DNA of 64,000 nt from CAWCUZ01 sp963798795 (GCA_963798795.1 CAWCUZ010000002.1:434001-498000), one strand, 5' to 3'. Shown: positions 28,356 to 37,704, counted from the stretch's first letter. Made by a program: numbers and translations. The notes: generated from the sequence alone by a model not told the origin.

Positions 28356-31088
28356 TTGGCCACTGTCAGGATCTACAAAGTCGCCGAGCTGCTTGGCTTG
28401 TCGAGCCAGGAAGCGATCGATCTGCTCGCCAAGGACACCGGGATCGAGGTCAAGAGCGCCTCGAGCTCGATCGAGGAGATCGTGGCGCGACAATTCGTCG
28501 AGCGGCACGCCAAACAGCGGCGGATCGCGCTGCCGAACGGGTCTCTGTTCGCCGAAACGGCGGCCGCGCGCAAGAGCAGCGGCCGGTCTGCGCGCGGCGG
28601 CAAGACGGCGGTCGAACCGCCCAAGCCGGCGGCGCCGACGCTGCGGCCGCGTCTGGTGAAAATCATCAAGCCCCTGCCCGGCGCCGAGGAGACGGCCGAA
28701 GGCGAACCCGTCGCGCCAGAGGTAGAGACTGACGTGGAGGCCGCGGCCGAAGCCGCCACGGGCGGAGCCGCCGCGGCCCCGCCGGTCCTGCACGCGCGCC
28801 ATACTGGCCTGCGGATCGAGGAGAAGGACCCGGAACCCCCGCCGGAGGTGGAAGACATGACGGCCCCGCCGACCGCGACGGCCGGAGCCGCGCCAGAGCC
28901 GGCCGCTCGTACCGGAGCGCCCGCGCCGATTCAACCCGAACGGCCGAGGGTCGCGCGCCCGACCGGCCGGGTGGTGCCGCCGACGCGACGGCTGCGCATC
29001 GAGGACCCGGTGACGGGCGAAGCACCGGCGGCGCGTCCCGTGGCGCCGCGGCCGGTGATTCGTCCGCGCATCTCGCCGCCCGCGCCGACCCGCCCGGCCC
29101 CGGCAGGCGCGCGGCCGGCTGGTCACCGGCCTCTCACGCCGTCGGTGCGCCCGCCGCTCGGAGGTCCGCGGCCGCTGCCGTCCCAGCCGATCCGCCCGGG
29201 ACAGCCCGGCACGCGGCCGCCCGGCGGCGGCCAGCGTCCGTCGTTCCGTCCATCCGGACCGCGTCAGCGGTCGCACGTGCGCCGCGAAGAGCGGCCGGCG
29301 CAGGCGATGGCCGCGCCGCCGCCCATCACCAAGCTGATCACCCTGGCGGAGGGCATGACGGTCAAGGACCTCGCCGACAAGCTGGAGGTCAAGGCGAAGG
29401 ACGTGCTCCGGAAGCTGATGGAGCGCCGGATGATGCTCACCATCAACTCGACGCTCGACGCCGAGACGGCCCAGCTGATCTCGCGCGACTTCGGCGCCGA
29501 AGTTCTGATGCGCAGCTTCGAAGAGGAGCTGACCGACATCGAGACGGAGGCGTCGCGGCCGGAAGATCAGGAAACGCGTGCGCCGGTGGTCACCGTCATG
29601 GGCCACGTCGATCACGGCAAGACGACGCTGCTCGACGGCATCCGGGAGACGCGCGTGGCCGAACGCGAGGCGGGCGGCATCACGCAGCACATCGGCGCGT
29701 ACTCGGTGGACGTCAACGGCCGGCGCGTCGTCTTCCTGGACACCCCGGGCCACGAGGCGTTCACGCTCATGCGCGCCCGCGGCGCCCGCGTCACCGACAT
29801 CGTCGTGCTCGTCGTGGCGGCCGACGACGGCGTGATGCCGCAGACGAGGGAGGCGATCGACCACGCGCGCGCGGCGAACGTGCCGATCGTGGTCGCCGTG
29901 AACAAGATCGACAAGCCGGACGCCAACGCCGAGCGGGTCAAGCGCGAGCTGTCGGACCTGGGATTGATGCCCGAGGAATGGGGCGGCACGACCGTCACGG
30001 TCGAGGTGTCGGCCCGGCAGCGGAAGAACCTCGACCAGTTGCTCGAGATGATCCTGCTCGTGGCCGACCTGGCCGACCTCAAAGCGAATCCGAAGCGCAT
30101 GGCGCAGGGCACCGTGCTCGAGTCCAAGCTCGACCGCGGCCGCGGTCCGGTCGCCACGGTGCTGGTCCAGGACGGAACGCTGCGCGAGGGCGACCTGTTC
30201 ATCGCCGGCACGGTGGACGGCAAGGTCCGGGCGCTGTTCAATGACGTCGGCCAGAAGGTCAAAGACGCGGGACCTGCCACGCCGGTGGAGGTCCTCGGGC
30301 TGTCGTCGCCGCCCCAGCCGGGCGACACCTTCCAGGTGGTCGATGACCCGATCAAGGCGCGGCAGGTCGTGACCTATCGGCAGGCCCAGGCCAAGGAGCG
30401 GGCGCTCGGCGGCCGGGGCAGCCGCCTGACGCTCGAATCGCTCCAGCAGCAGATGGCGGAAGGCTCCATGAAGGAGCTGCCGATCATCATCAAGGCCGAC
30501 GTGCAGGGATCGGCGGAGGTGCTCGCCGACACGCTCACCAAGCTGAGCGACGAACGCGTCAAGATCCGGATCATCCACACGGGCGTCGGCGCGATCAACG
30601 AGTCGGACGTTCTGCTGGCCACCGCGTCGAACGCCATCATCATCGGCTTCAACGTCCGGCCGGACCGGAATGCCGCGGATGTCGCCGAGCGGGAAACCGT
30701 CGACATCCGGCTGCACTCGATCATCTACAACGTCACCGACGAGATGAAGAAGGCGATGGCCGGGCTGCTCGAACCGACGGTCAAGGAGTCGCGGATCGGG
30801 GCGGCCGAGGTGCGGCAGACGTTCAAGACGCCGAAGGTCGGCACCGTCGCCGGGTGCCTCGTCCTCGACGGCCGGATCGCCCGGAGCGGCGATGCGCAGG
30901 TGCGCCTCGTCCGCGACAACGTCGTCGTCTGGCAGGGGCGGATGGCCTCGCTCCGCCGCTTCAAGGACGACGTGAGCGAGGTGAAGGCCGGGACGGAGTG
31001 CGGCATCGCGCTCGAGCGGTTCAACGACATCAAAGTGGGCGACGTCATCGAGGTGTTCACCGTCGAGCGCGTGGCCCAGACGGTCTGA
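28356..31088 (+). CDS. infB: translation initiation factor IF-2
   Basis: This is a protein of 910 residues with a TTG start placed immediately after the nusA TGA. An N-terminal helical domain (ATVRIYKVAELLGLSSQEAIDLL) is followed by a long, low-complexity Pro/Ala/Arg linker (about 80-310) and a second IF2-N domain. The GTPase core has G1 GHVDHGKTT, G3 DTPGHEAF and G4 NKID. Domains II, III and IV end the chain. IF-2 brings fMet-tRNA to the 30S subunit and drives subunit joining. The linker is extended but usual for high-GC bacteria. The frame is intact throughout. Confidence 0.96.
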   Translation: MATVRIYKVAELLGLSSQEAIDLLAKDTGIEVKSASSSIEEIVARQFVERHAKQRRIALPNGSLFAETAAARKSSGRSARGGKTAVEPPKPAAPTLRPRLVKIIKPLPGAEETAEGEPVAPEVETDVEAAAEAATGGAAAAPPVLHARHTGLRIEEKDPEPPPEVEDMTAPPTATAGAAPEPAARTGAPAPIQPERPRVARPTGRVVPPTRRLRIEDPVTGEAPAARPVAPRPVIRPRISPPAPTRPAPAGARPAGHRPLTPSVRPPLGGPRPLPSQPIRPGQPGTRPPGGGQRPSFRPSGPRQRSHVRREERPAQAMAAPPPITKLITLAEGMTVKDLADKLEVKAKDVLRKLMERRMMLTINSTLDAETAQLISRDFGAEVLMRSFEEELTDIETEASRPEDQETRAPVVTVMGHVDHGKTTLLDGIRETRVAEREAGGITQHIGAYSVDVNGRRVVFLDTPGHEAFTLMRARGARVTDIVVLVVAADDGVMPQTREAIDHARAANVPIVVAVNKIDKPDANAERVKRELSDLGLMPEEWGGTTVTVEVSARQRKNLDQLLEMILLVADLADLKANPKRMAQGTVLESKLDRGRGPVATVLVQDGTLREGDLFIAGTVDGKVRALFNDVGQKVKDAGPATPVEVLGLSSPPQPGDTFQVVDDPIKARQVVTYRQAQAKERALGGRGSRLTLESLQQQMAEGSMKELPIIIKADVQGSAEVLADTLTKLSDERVKIRIIHTGVGAINESDVLLATASNAIIIGFNVRPDRNAADVAERETVDIRLHSIIYNVTDEMKKAMAGLLEPTVKESRIGAAEVRQTFKTPKVGTVAGCLVLDGRIARSGDAQVRLVRDNVVVWQGRMASLRRFKDDVSEVKAGTECGIALERFNDIKVGDVIEVFTVERVAQTV

Positions 31089-31105
31089 TCCGGGGGCGGT
31101 GATCC

Positions 31106-31387
31106 ATGGTCATCGCCCTGCTCTCTCTCGAGCTCTACATGCCACTGTCGCAGTCGCTCAAGGACAAGCGCATGGTCCTGCGCCGGATCAAGGATCGGCT
31201 CGGCGCCTTCAACGTCGCCGTCGCGGAAGTCGAGTTCCAGGATCTGTGGCAGCGTGCCGGCATCGGGGTGGTGACCGTGGCCACCTCGCCCGACCTGGCC
31301 GACCGCACGCTCACGACCGCCCTGAACGAAATCGAACGGGTCGAGCCCGGGCTGGTCACGCGCAGCCAGGTGGAGTACCTGCGCTGA
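31106..31387 (+). CDS. DUF503 (YlxP-like) protein
   Basis: This is a protein of 93 residues: MVIALLSLELYMPLSQSLKDKRMVLRRIKDR, then FNVAVAEVEFQDLWQRAGIGVVTV. This is the DUF503/YlxP family, small alpha/beta proteins regularly found between infB and rbfA. The B. subtilis member is implicated in ribosome assembly; the mechanism is not established. It lies 17 bp after infB, and rbfA begins one base after its stop, so it is in the operon. Confidence 0.9.
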   Translation: MVIALLSLELYMPLSQSLKDKRMVLRRIKDRLGAFNVAVAEVEFQDLWQRAGIGVVTVATSPDLADRTLTTALNEIERVEPGLVTRSQVEYLR

Positions 31388-31388
31388 C

Positions 31389-31853
31389 ATGGCCCAGGGC
31401 GCCCGTCCGCAGCGCGTCGGCGAGGAAATCCGCCACGAACTCGGCCAGTTGCTCGCCCGCGACGTGCACGACCCTGGGATCGGGTTCGTGACGATCACCC
31501 GCGTCAAGGTGTCGGCGGACCTGCAGGTCGTCCGCGTCTTCTACACGCTCATGGGCGACGACGCGGCGCGCCGCGAGACCGCGCGTGCGCTCGACCGGGC
31601 CACGCCGTTCCTCCGGCGTCAGATCGGGCACCGGATCCGGCTCCGCCGCGTGCCGGAGCTGCACTTCCAGTTCGACGAGAGCATCGCCAACCAGGAGCGG
31701 ATCGAGCGCATCCTGCTCGATCTGGACGCGGAGCGCCGCGCGCGCGCGGCCGCCGGCGGGGAGGACGCGCCGGAGACGAGCCTGCCCGGTGCGGACGTGC
31801 CGGACGAGGACCCCGGCGGCGAACCGGGCGAACCGGAGGACGGCGACCGATGA
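31389..31853 (+). CDS. rbfA: 30S ribosome-binding factor RbfA
   Basis: This is a protein of 154 residues. The KH-like core is clear: RVGEEIRHELGQLLARDVHDPGIGFVTITRVKVSADLQVVRVFYTLMGD and RIRLRRVPELHFQFDESI. The last 35 residues are an acidic, Gly/Pro/Glu-rich tail, longer than in E. coli. RbfA binds the 30S subunit near helix 1 of 16S rRNA during late maturation. The stop overlaps the start of nrnA (ATGA), so the genes are coupled. Confidence 0.92.
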   Translation: MAQGARPQRVGEEIRHELGQLLARDVHDPGIGFVTITRVKVSADLQVVRVFYTLMGDDAARRETARALDRATPFLRRQIGHRIRLRRVPELHFQFDESIANQERIERILLDLDAERRARAAAGGEDAPETSLPGADVPDEDPGGEPGEPEDGDR

Positions 31854-32831
31854 GCGACGCGCGGGCGGTGGCGCAGGTCATTCGCGATCGGAATCGCTTC
31901 GGTACTGACGTCGCACGCGCGGCCCGACGGCGACGCGATCGGATCGCAGCTGGCGCTCGCTTACGCCCTCGATCGGCTCGGCAAACACGTGCGCCTGCTC
32001 GACCGCGACCCGGTGCCGGCGCCCTACCGCGCGTTTCCCGGCATCGATCGCATCGAGCTGACGGAGCGGGCGGCGGGCGACGCCGAGGCCGTCATCGTGC
32101 TCGAGTGCAGCGATCTGAGCCGCCCGGGCGTGGCGGGTCTCGACCGCTACTTCGTCGTGAACATCGATCACCACGTCGGCAACGAGTCGTACGGGGACGT
32201 GAACTGGTTCGACGAATCGGCGGCCGCCTGCGGCGAGATGGTCGCCGATCTCATCGACGAGCTCGGCGTCGAATGGACGCCCGAGATTGCCGCGCACCTG
32301 TACCTGGCGATCGCCACGGACACGGGCGGCTTCCGCCACGGCCACATCACCGCGCGGACGTTCGAAGTCTGCCGGCGCGTGGCCGGCTCCGGCCTCGACC
32401 CGGCGGCGCTGTCGCGGCTCATCTTCGACAGCTTCGGCATCGGCCGCGTGCAGCTGATGGGGGCGATGCTCGGCTCGATGGAGCTGTACTACGACGATCG
32501 GTTCGCCGTGCTCGCCTTCGACGAAGCGCTGCTCGCCGCCTGCCGCGCGACGATGGACGACACCGAGGGGCTCGTCAATCTGCCGCTCAACGCCCGGGAG
32601 GTCGTCGCCGTGGCGCTCTTCAAGCAGCAGGCGGACGGCGCGCAGCGGCTGAGTTTCCGCTCCAAGGGAGACGTCGACGTCCGGGCGGTCGCGAACCGCT
32701 GGGGAGGCGGCGGCCACAAGAATGCCGCGGGCTGCACGATCACGGCACCACTCCAGCAGGCGAAGGCCGAGGTGGTGGAGGCCATGGGCGATGCCTTGGG
32801 ACAGCCCTCGGCCGCCGGCCCGGGTCGCTAG
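31850..32831 (+). CDS. nrnA: DHH-DHHA1 phosphoesterase, NrnA-type nanoRNase/pAp phosphatase (one frameshift)
   Basis: The intact length is about 326 residues. The DHH domain contains HARPDGDAIGSQLAL and NIDHHVGNESYGDVNW with the metal-binding Asp/His residues, plus IATDTGGFRHGHIT. The DHHA1 domain ends with RSKGDVDVRAVANRWGGGGHKNAAG. NrnA degrades 2-5-nt RNAs and converts pAp to AMP, and commonly sits between rbfA and truB. An extra G at 31901-31902 (CTTCGGTACTG) breaks the frame after RDRNRF. Removing it gives RFVLTSHARPDGDA, as expected for the family. Start overlaps the rbfA stop by 4 bp. Confidence 0.88.
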
Positions 32832-32854
32832 GGCGGGCCCGCGCCCATCGGCCC

Positions 32855-33760
32855 ATGACCGGCATCCTGCTCGTCGACAAGCCGTCCGGTCCGACGTCGC
32901 ACGACGTCGTGGCGACGGTGCGGCGCGTCACCGCCGAACGCGCCGTCGGACACACGGGCACGCTCGATCCGACTGCCACGGGCCTGCTGCTGCTCGTGCT
33001 TGGCCGCGCCACGCGCCTGGCGGCACTGCTCACCGGCGGCGACAAGACGTACGCCGCGACGATCCGGCTCGGCTTCGCCACCGACACCGACGACGTGACG
33101 GGCACCCCGATCCCTGGGAATGGACCGGGCGGGAGCCCGCTACCCGGCGACGCCGCGCTCGCGGCGGCAATCGCGGATTTCCGCGGCACCTACGAGCAGG
33201 TCCCACCAAGCCACTCGGCCAAGCACGTGGCGGGCCGCCGCGCCTACGACCTGGCACGGCGCGACGAGGCCGTCGCGCTGAAACCGGCGGCGGTGACCGT
33301 GCGGGAACTGACCATGACCGGACGGGACGCGGCGCTGGTGCACCTTCACGTGGTGGCGACGGCGGGATTCTACGTGCGGGCGCTCGCGCGCGACGTGGGG
33401 CGCAGGCTCGGCTGCGGTGCACATCTGACGGCCCTGCGCCGGATGCGCAGCGGAGGCTTCGACGTGGCGGACGCCGTGCCGCTCGGCGAGCTGGCCGCGC
33501 TCGGTCCCGCGCTCGAGGAACGGCTGATCCCGCCGGCTGCCGCCCTGCCGCAACTGCCCGCGGTGCACCTGACGGTGGCTGGTCTGAAGCGGGCCGCTCA
33601 CGGCAATCCGGTGGGCCCGGAACACCTCGCCGAGCGCTGGGTGCCGCCGGCCACGACCTCGCTCAAAGTGCGGCTGCTGGACCCGGATTCCGGGCTCGTG
33701 GCGCTGGCCGACGCGCGGGGCGGCCTTTTGCATCCCGTCGTGGTCCTCGGATACCATTGA
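32855..33760 (+). CDS. truB: tRNA pseudouridine(55) synthase
   Basis: This is a protein of about 301 residues. ILLVDKPSGPTSHDVV opens the chain and Asp38 in GHTGTLDPTATGLL is the catalytic aspartate. KTYAATIRLGFATDTDDVTG, VPPSHSAKHVAGRRAYDLAR and AGFYVRALARDVG follow. The C-terminal extension is PUA-like (LPQLPAVHLTVAGLKRAAHGNPV). TruB makes pseudouridine 55 in the T-loop of most tRNAs. It lies 23 bp after nrnA in the same operon, and rpsO follows after 89 bp. Confidence 0.93.
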   Translation: MTGILLVDKPSGPTSHDVVATVRRVTAERAVGHTGTLDPTATGLLLLVLGRATRLAALLTGGDKTYAATIRLGFATDTDDVTGTPIPGNGPGGSPLPGDAALAAAIADFRGTYEQVPPSHSAKHVAGRRAYDLARRDEAVALKPAAVTVRELTMTGRDAALVHLHVVATAGFYVRALARDVGRRLGCGAHLTALRRMRSGGFDVADAVPLGELAALGPALEERLIPPAAALPQLPAVHLTVAGLKRAAHGNPVGPEHLAERWVPPATTSLKVRLLDPDSGLVALADARGGLLHPVVVLGYH

Positions 33761-33849
33761 ACCTTTGACGGGCAGCCGACCGGCCCGCCAGCACGTCGAC
33801 GATCTGGTCGCGCTCACCCGGCGCTCTGGGTCGTTCGCGGAGGAACCCC

Positions 33850-34116
33850 GTGCTCAGCAACGAACGCAAGATCGAAGTCATCGGCAGCTATCGGACGCAC
33901 GATCAGGACACGGGCTCTCCGGAAGTGCAGGTGGCGCTGCTCAGCGAGCGGATCGGCTATCTCACGGAGCACTTCAAGACGCACGTCAAGGACCATCATT
34001 CGCGGCGGGGCCTCCTGAAGCTCGTGGGCCAGCGCCGCCGTCTGCTCGACTACCTGAAGCGAAAGGACGCCGACCGGTACACCGAGCTCATCAAGCGGCT
34101 CGGCATCCGCAAGTAG
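33850..34116 (+). CDS. rpsO: small ribosomal subunit protein uS15
   Basis: This is a protein of 88 residues, the usual length. It contains the S15 signature DTGSPEVQVALLSERIGYLTEHFKTH followed by DHHSRRGLLKLVGQRRRLLDYL. S15 binds the central domain of 16S rRNA. The start is GTG, preceded by GGAGG at ideal spacing. It sits upstream of pnp, the conserved rpsO-pnp order. In many bacteria S15 represses its own mRNA; no clear pseudoknot was identified here. Confidence 0.96.
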   Translation: MLSNERKIEVIGSYRTHDQDTGSPEVQVALLSERIGYLTEHFKTHVKDHHSRRGLLKLVGQRRRLLDYLKRKDADRYTELIKRLGIRK

Positions 34117-34201
34117 CCGGCGCCGAGTGGCTCGCCGGTCGGGCGGGCCGCGCGGGCGGTCGATGCCCCGGCCCGACGCGGCCGAAACTTCTGACTTCTA
34201 T

Positions 34202-34236
34202 CCTTTTGCCTTCTGCCTTCTGCCTTCTGCCTTCCC
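34202..34236 (+). repeat. heptanucleotide CCTTCTG repeat abutting the pnp start
   Basis: Five successive 7-mers of the pattern CCTTYTG/CCTTCCC, three of them perfect CCTTCTG (34209-34229). The last ends 1 nt before the pnp ATG at 34238, so no Shine-Dalgarno sequence is possible there. Confidence 0.85.
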
Positions 34237-34237
34237 T

Positions 34238-36487
34238 ATGATTCCGACAACCCATCGACGCGACCTGACCTTCGGCTCCCGCACGCTGTCCATTGAAACC
34301 GGCAAACTGGCCAAACAGGCCGATGGCGCCGTGATCGTCCGATCGGGCGACACGATGGTGCTGGTCACGGCCTGCAGGGCGGCGAACGAGCGGGTCGGCA
34401 TCGACTTTCTGCCGCTCACCGTCGACTACCGCGAGTACACCTACGCGTCGGGGCGCATCCCGGGCGGCTTCTTCAAGCGCGAAGGCAAGCCCGCGGAAAA
34501 GGAAGTCCTGACGAGCCGGTTGATCGACCGCCCGATCCGGCCGCTGTTCCCTGCCGGCTGGCGGTACGAGACACAGATCGTCGCGCTGCTGATTTCCGCC
34601 GACGCCGAGAACGACTCGGACGTGCTGGCAATCACCGGCGCCTCGGCGGCCCTGTCGATCTCGTCGATCCCCTTCGAGAAGGCGATCGCGGGGGTGCGGA
34701 TCGGCCTGGTGGATGGCGAGTACATCGTCAACCCGACCTACGCCGAGCGGCAGAAGGGCAGGATCGATCTCGTGGTGGCCGGCAGCGCCGACGCGGTCGT
34801 CATGGTCGAAGCCGGGGCGAAGCAGGCGACCGAGGAAGAGATGATCGGCGCGCTGGACGCCGCGCATCGGGCGATCAAGCAGATCGTCTCGGCCATCGAG
34901 GACCTGAAGCGCGAGACGGGCAAGACCAAGACCACGGTGTCGGCGCGGCAGATCGGCCATGACTTCTATCGGGAGGTCGAAGAGAAGGTCTACATGCCGC
35001 TCGCCGAGGCGATGCGCATCAGGCACAAGCTCGAGAGCTACGAGACCGTCGACCAGGTGCTGGCCGATCTGGTGGCGAGCATCCCGGAGGAAGAAGTCGA
35101 ACGACGCTCCGACGCGAAGCACATCTTCAAGGACCTGAAGGAAAGGGTTCTCCGTGACGAGATCCTCGAGCGCGGGCAGCGGCTCGACGGGCGCCGGTTC
35201 GACCAGATCCGGCCGATCTGGATTGAGACGAGCGTGCTGCCGCGCGCCCACGGCTCGGCGGTGTTCACGCGCGGCGAGACCCAGGCGCTGGTCAGCGCGA
35301 CGCTCGGCACCGAGGATGACGCGCAGAAGGTGGAGCGCGTCGAGGGGGAGATGTACAAGCGGTTCATGCTGCACTACAACTTCCCGCCCTTCTCGGTGGG
35401 CGAAGTGCAGTTCCTGCGCGGCCCCGGCCGACGGGAAATCGGCCACGGCGCGCTGGCCGAGCGCGCCCTGGTGCCGGTGCTGCCGAGCGAAGACGAGTTC
35501 CCCTACACGCTGCGGGTCGTCTCCGACATCCTCGAGTCGAACGGCTCGTCGTCGATGGCCTCGGTCTGCGGCGGCGCGCTCGCGCTGATGGACGCCGGCG
35601 TGCCGCTCCAGGGGCCGGTCGCGGGCGTGGCGATGGGGCTGGTGATGGACGAGAAATCGGGCAAATGGGCCGTGCTCTCCGACATCGCCGGGGCCGAGGA
35701 TCACTACGGCGACATGGACTTCAAGGTGACCGGCACGCGCGAGGGCATCACGGCGCTCCAGATGGACATCAAGGTGAGCGGCATCACGCTCGACATCATG
35801 CGCCAGGCGCTCGCGCAGGCCCGCCAGGGCCGGCTCGAGATCCTCGACAAGATGCACGAGGTGCTGCCCGCGCCGCGCGCGAACATCTCGGCCTACGCGC
35901 CGCGCATCGTGACCATCCGCATTCCGACCGAGAAGATCCGCGACGTCATCGGCCCCGGCGGCAAGACGATCCGCGGCATCATCGAAAAGACGGGCGTCAA
36001 GATCGACGTGGAAGACGACGGGCGGGTGAACGTGGCCTCGGCCGACGAAACGGCGGCCCAGATGGCGATCGCCATGATCCAGGAACTGACCGCCACGCCC
36101 GAGCTCAACAAGACCTACCTCGGCCGCGTCGAGCGGATCACCGACTTCGGCGCATTCATCGAGATCATGCCGGGGGTCGACGGTCTGCTGCACGTCTCGG
36201 AGATCGCCAATTACCGCGTCAAGGACGTGCGCGACGAGCTCGCCGAGGGCGAGCAGGTGATGGTCAAGGTGATCAACGTCGATCCGTCCGGCAAGGTCCG
36301 CCTCAGCCGCAAGGCACTGCTGGCGCCCGACGAGGGCACCGAGCCGCGTCACCCTCGTCCCGAGGGCGCCGCGCCCGTCGACGGCGAGGGTCCGCACCGC
36401 GGCCACGGGGACCACGGCCCCCGGCGCGAGCAGGGCCCCGGCGGCCGCGGCCGGCGCGACGACCGCCGGCCGCCGCGGCGGCATTGA
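34238..36487 (+). CDS. pnp: polyribonucleotide nucleotidyltransferase (PNPase)
   Basis: This is a protein of 749 residues. Two RNase PH domains flank a helical linker; LPLTVDYREYTYASGRIPGGFFKREGKP and FPPFSVGEVQFLRGPGRREIGHGALAERAL are the hallmark segments. A KH domain (IRDVIGPGGKTIRGIIEKTG) and an S1 domain (RVERITDFGAFIEIMPGVDGLLHVSEI) follow. The last 45 residues are a His/Arg/Gly-rich tail. PNPase degrades RNA from the 3' end with phosphate and can add tails. The ATG at 34238 follows a pyrimidine heptamer repeat and gives the conserved N-terminus; the frame stays open upstream into repeat sequence. It is the last gene of the operon. Confidence 0.95.
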   Translation: MIPTTHRRDLTFGSRTLSIETGKLAKQADGAVIVRSGDTMVLVTACRAANERVGIDFLPLTVDYREYTYASGRIPGGFFKREGKPAEKEVLTSRLIDRPIRPLFPAGWRYETQIVALLISADAENDSDVLAITGASAALSISSIPFEKAIAGVRIGLVDGEYIVNPTYAERQKGRIDLVVAGSADAVVMVEAGAKQATEEEMIGALDAAHRAIKQIVSAIEDLKRETGKTKTTVSARQIGHDFYREVEEKVYMPLAEAMRIRHKLESYETVDQVLADLVASIPEEEVERRSDAKHIFKDLKERVLRDEILERGQRLDGRRFDQIRPIWIETSVLPRAHGSAVFTRGETQALVSATLGTEDDAQKVERVEGEMYKRFMLHYNFPPFSVGEVQFLRGPGRREIGHGALAERALVPVLPSEDEFPYTLRVVSDILESNGSSSMASVCGGALALMDAGVPLQGPVAGVAMGLVMDEKSGKWAVLSDIAGAEDHYGDMDFKVTGTREGITALQMDIKVSGITLDIMRQALAQARQGRLEILDKMHEVLPAPRANISAYAPRIVTIRIPTEKIRDVIGPGGKTIRGIIEKTGVKIDVEDDGRVNVASADETAAQMAIAMIQELTATPELNKTYLGRVERITDFGAFIEIMPGVDGLLHVSEIANYRVKDVRDELAEGEQVMVKVINVDPSGKVRLSRKALLAPDEGTEPRHPRPEGAAPVDGEGPHRGHGDHGPRREQGPGGRGRRDDRRPPRRH

Positions 36488-36506
36488 GCGGCTGACCCGC
36501 TGCGGA

Positions 36507-36617
36507 GAGGTTCGAGGTTCGTTCCCGGTTTCGGGGTGCCGGGTTCGGCGCCCCGCACCTGGAACCGGGAAGGAACCAGGAACCAGGACGCACCTGGAAC
36601 CTCGAACCCCGAACCCT
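36507..36617 (+). repeat. nested hairpin built from heptamer repeats after pnp
   Basis: GGTTCGAGGTT (36509-36519) pairs with AACCTCGAACC (36598-36608). Inside it TTCCCGGTT (36522-36530) pairs with AACCGGGAA (36563-36571). Both arms contain tandem 7-mers: GAGGTTC x2, GGAACCA x2 and GAACCC[CT] x2. It is placed as a terminator after the pnp operon; there is no U-run. Confidence 0.6.
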
Positions 36618-36679
36618 GAACTCTTCCGCCCCCCCGACCGATACACTAGATACAGCGTCTGACTGTTCGAGGCTCTACC

Positions 36680-37075
36680 ATGTCCCGGGGTTCTCGTTCT
36701 TCCGTCCGGTTTGCCGTCGTGGCCGGGTTGCTGCTCCTCTCCTGCGGCGCCAGTCTGGTCGTCGCGGTGCAGGCCAAGCGGGATTTCACGGTATCAGCGC
36801 GCAAGTACGCCTACCGCGTCTCGGGCAACGACGCGGCGGAAATCCACGTTCAGCAGGATGACCTGGTCCGGATCACGTTCTCGGCCGAAGACATCCCGCA
36901 CAGCTTTTCGATTGACGACGACCACTACCGGATCAGCCGGCGGGCCGAGCCCGGCCAGCCGGTGGTGTTCGAGTTCCGCGCCGACAAGCCGGGCCGGTTC
37001 GAGATCCGGTGCAAGCTGACGATGGACGAGCGCTGCCGCGAGATGCTCGGCTGGCTGGTCGTCTCGGCCCGCTGA
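36680..37075 (+). CDS. secreted cupredoxin-fold protein
   Basis: This is a protein of 131 residues. An N-terminal signal or anchor (FAVVAGLLLLSCGASLVVAV) is followed by a cupredoxin beta-sandwich: RDFTVSARKYAYRVSGN, DLVRITFSAEDIPHSFSIDD, VVFEFRADKPGRFEIRCKLTMDERCREMLGWLVV. Possible copper ligands are the His of DIPHSF, the two Cys of RCKLTMDERC and the Met of REML. The second His usual in cytochrome oxidase subunit II-like domains is replaced, so copper binding is uncertain. A TACACT box lies 32 nt upstream. It likely acts outside the inner membrane. Confidence 0.7.
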   Translation: MSRGSRSSVRFAVVAGLLLLSCGASLVVAVQAKRDFTVSARKYAYRVSGNDAAEIHVQQDDLVRITFSAEDIPHSFSIDDDHYRISRRAEPGQPVVFEFRADKPGRFEIRCKLTMDERCREMLGWLVVSAR

Positions 37076-37118
37076 ACGCCTCGCAGGACCAGCGTCGGAC
37101 TGCTACACTGGATGCCCG

Positions 37119-37522
37119 GTGGACCGCATCCTGAAGTGGCTCGCATCGATTCGAGCCTTCGGCCTGCTCTGCGCCACGATGTCCGCGCTGGCAGGTCTGT
37201 CTCTTCTCCGTCATCATCACCCGTCGGGCGTGGCCGGGTTCGGGGCCTCGGCCGTCCTGTCCGGCGTCACATGGCTGGCGCCGGAGCGGCTGCGGCCGCT
37301 CTACCGGGTCTGGATGGCCTTCGGCGATTCTGATCCACCGCGTCACCTCCCCGATCATCCTCGGGGTGCTGTTCTTCGGCCTGTTCACGCCGGTGGCGGT
37401 GCTCATGCGCCTCTGGCATCGGGACGAGCTGCGACGCCGGTACGACGCGCCTGCCGCGTCGGTACTGGATTCCGCGTGTACCGGCCGGACCGGCCCCGCC
37501 GACGATGCGGGACCAGTTCTGA
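37119..37522 (+). CDS. SxtJ family membrane protein (two frameshifts)
   Basis: The intact length is about 133 residues, with three hydrophobic segments: AFGLLCATMSALAGLSLL, AGFGASAVLSGVTWLA and VTSPIILGVLFFGLFTPVAV. It ends LMRLWHRDELRRRYDAPAASYWIPR...MRDQF. This layout is typical of SxtJ, small membrane proteins that sit before DUF5989 and carbamoyltransferase genes. Two extra G bases break the frame, at 37326 and at 37461-37462 (GTCGGTACTGG). A TACACT box ends 9 nt before the GTG at 37119, with no Shine-Dalgarno sequence. The function is unknown. DUF5989 follows 28 bp downstream. Confidence 0.78.
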
Positions 37523-37550
37523 TGCTCCGCGTCGTCGTGGGCTGCGGCCG

Positions 37551-37700
37551 ATGAGCTTCCTCGGCGAACTCTGGCGCTTCCTGCGGGTCCGGAAGAAGCT
37601 GTGGCTGCTGCCGATCCTGATTGTCGCGCTCCTGATCGGCGCGCTGCTGATTCTGGCGAAAGGGTCCGTCATCGCGCCGTTCATCTACACGATGTTCTGA
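37551..37700 (+). CDS. DUF5989 small membrane protein
   Basis: This is a protein of only 49 residues. MSFLGELWRFLRVRKKLWLLPILIVALLIGALLILA is followed by a short tail (KGSVIAPFIYTMF). An amphipathic basic start is followed by one membrane helix. This matches the DUF5989 family, found as a partner of SxtJ and carbamoyltransferase genes. Its job is unknown; a membrane tether or small subunit for the carbamoyltransferase is conceivable. The carbamoyltransferase ATG lies 4 bp after its stop. Confidence 0.85.
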   Translation: MSFLGELWRFLRVRKKLWLLPILIVALLIGALLILAKGSVIAPFIYTMF

Positions 37701-37704
37701 TGCC

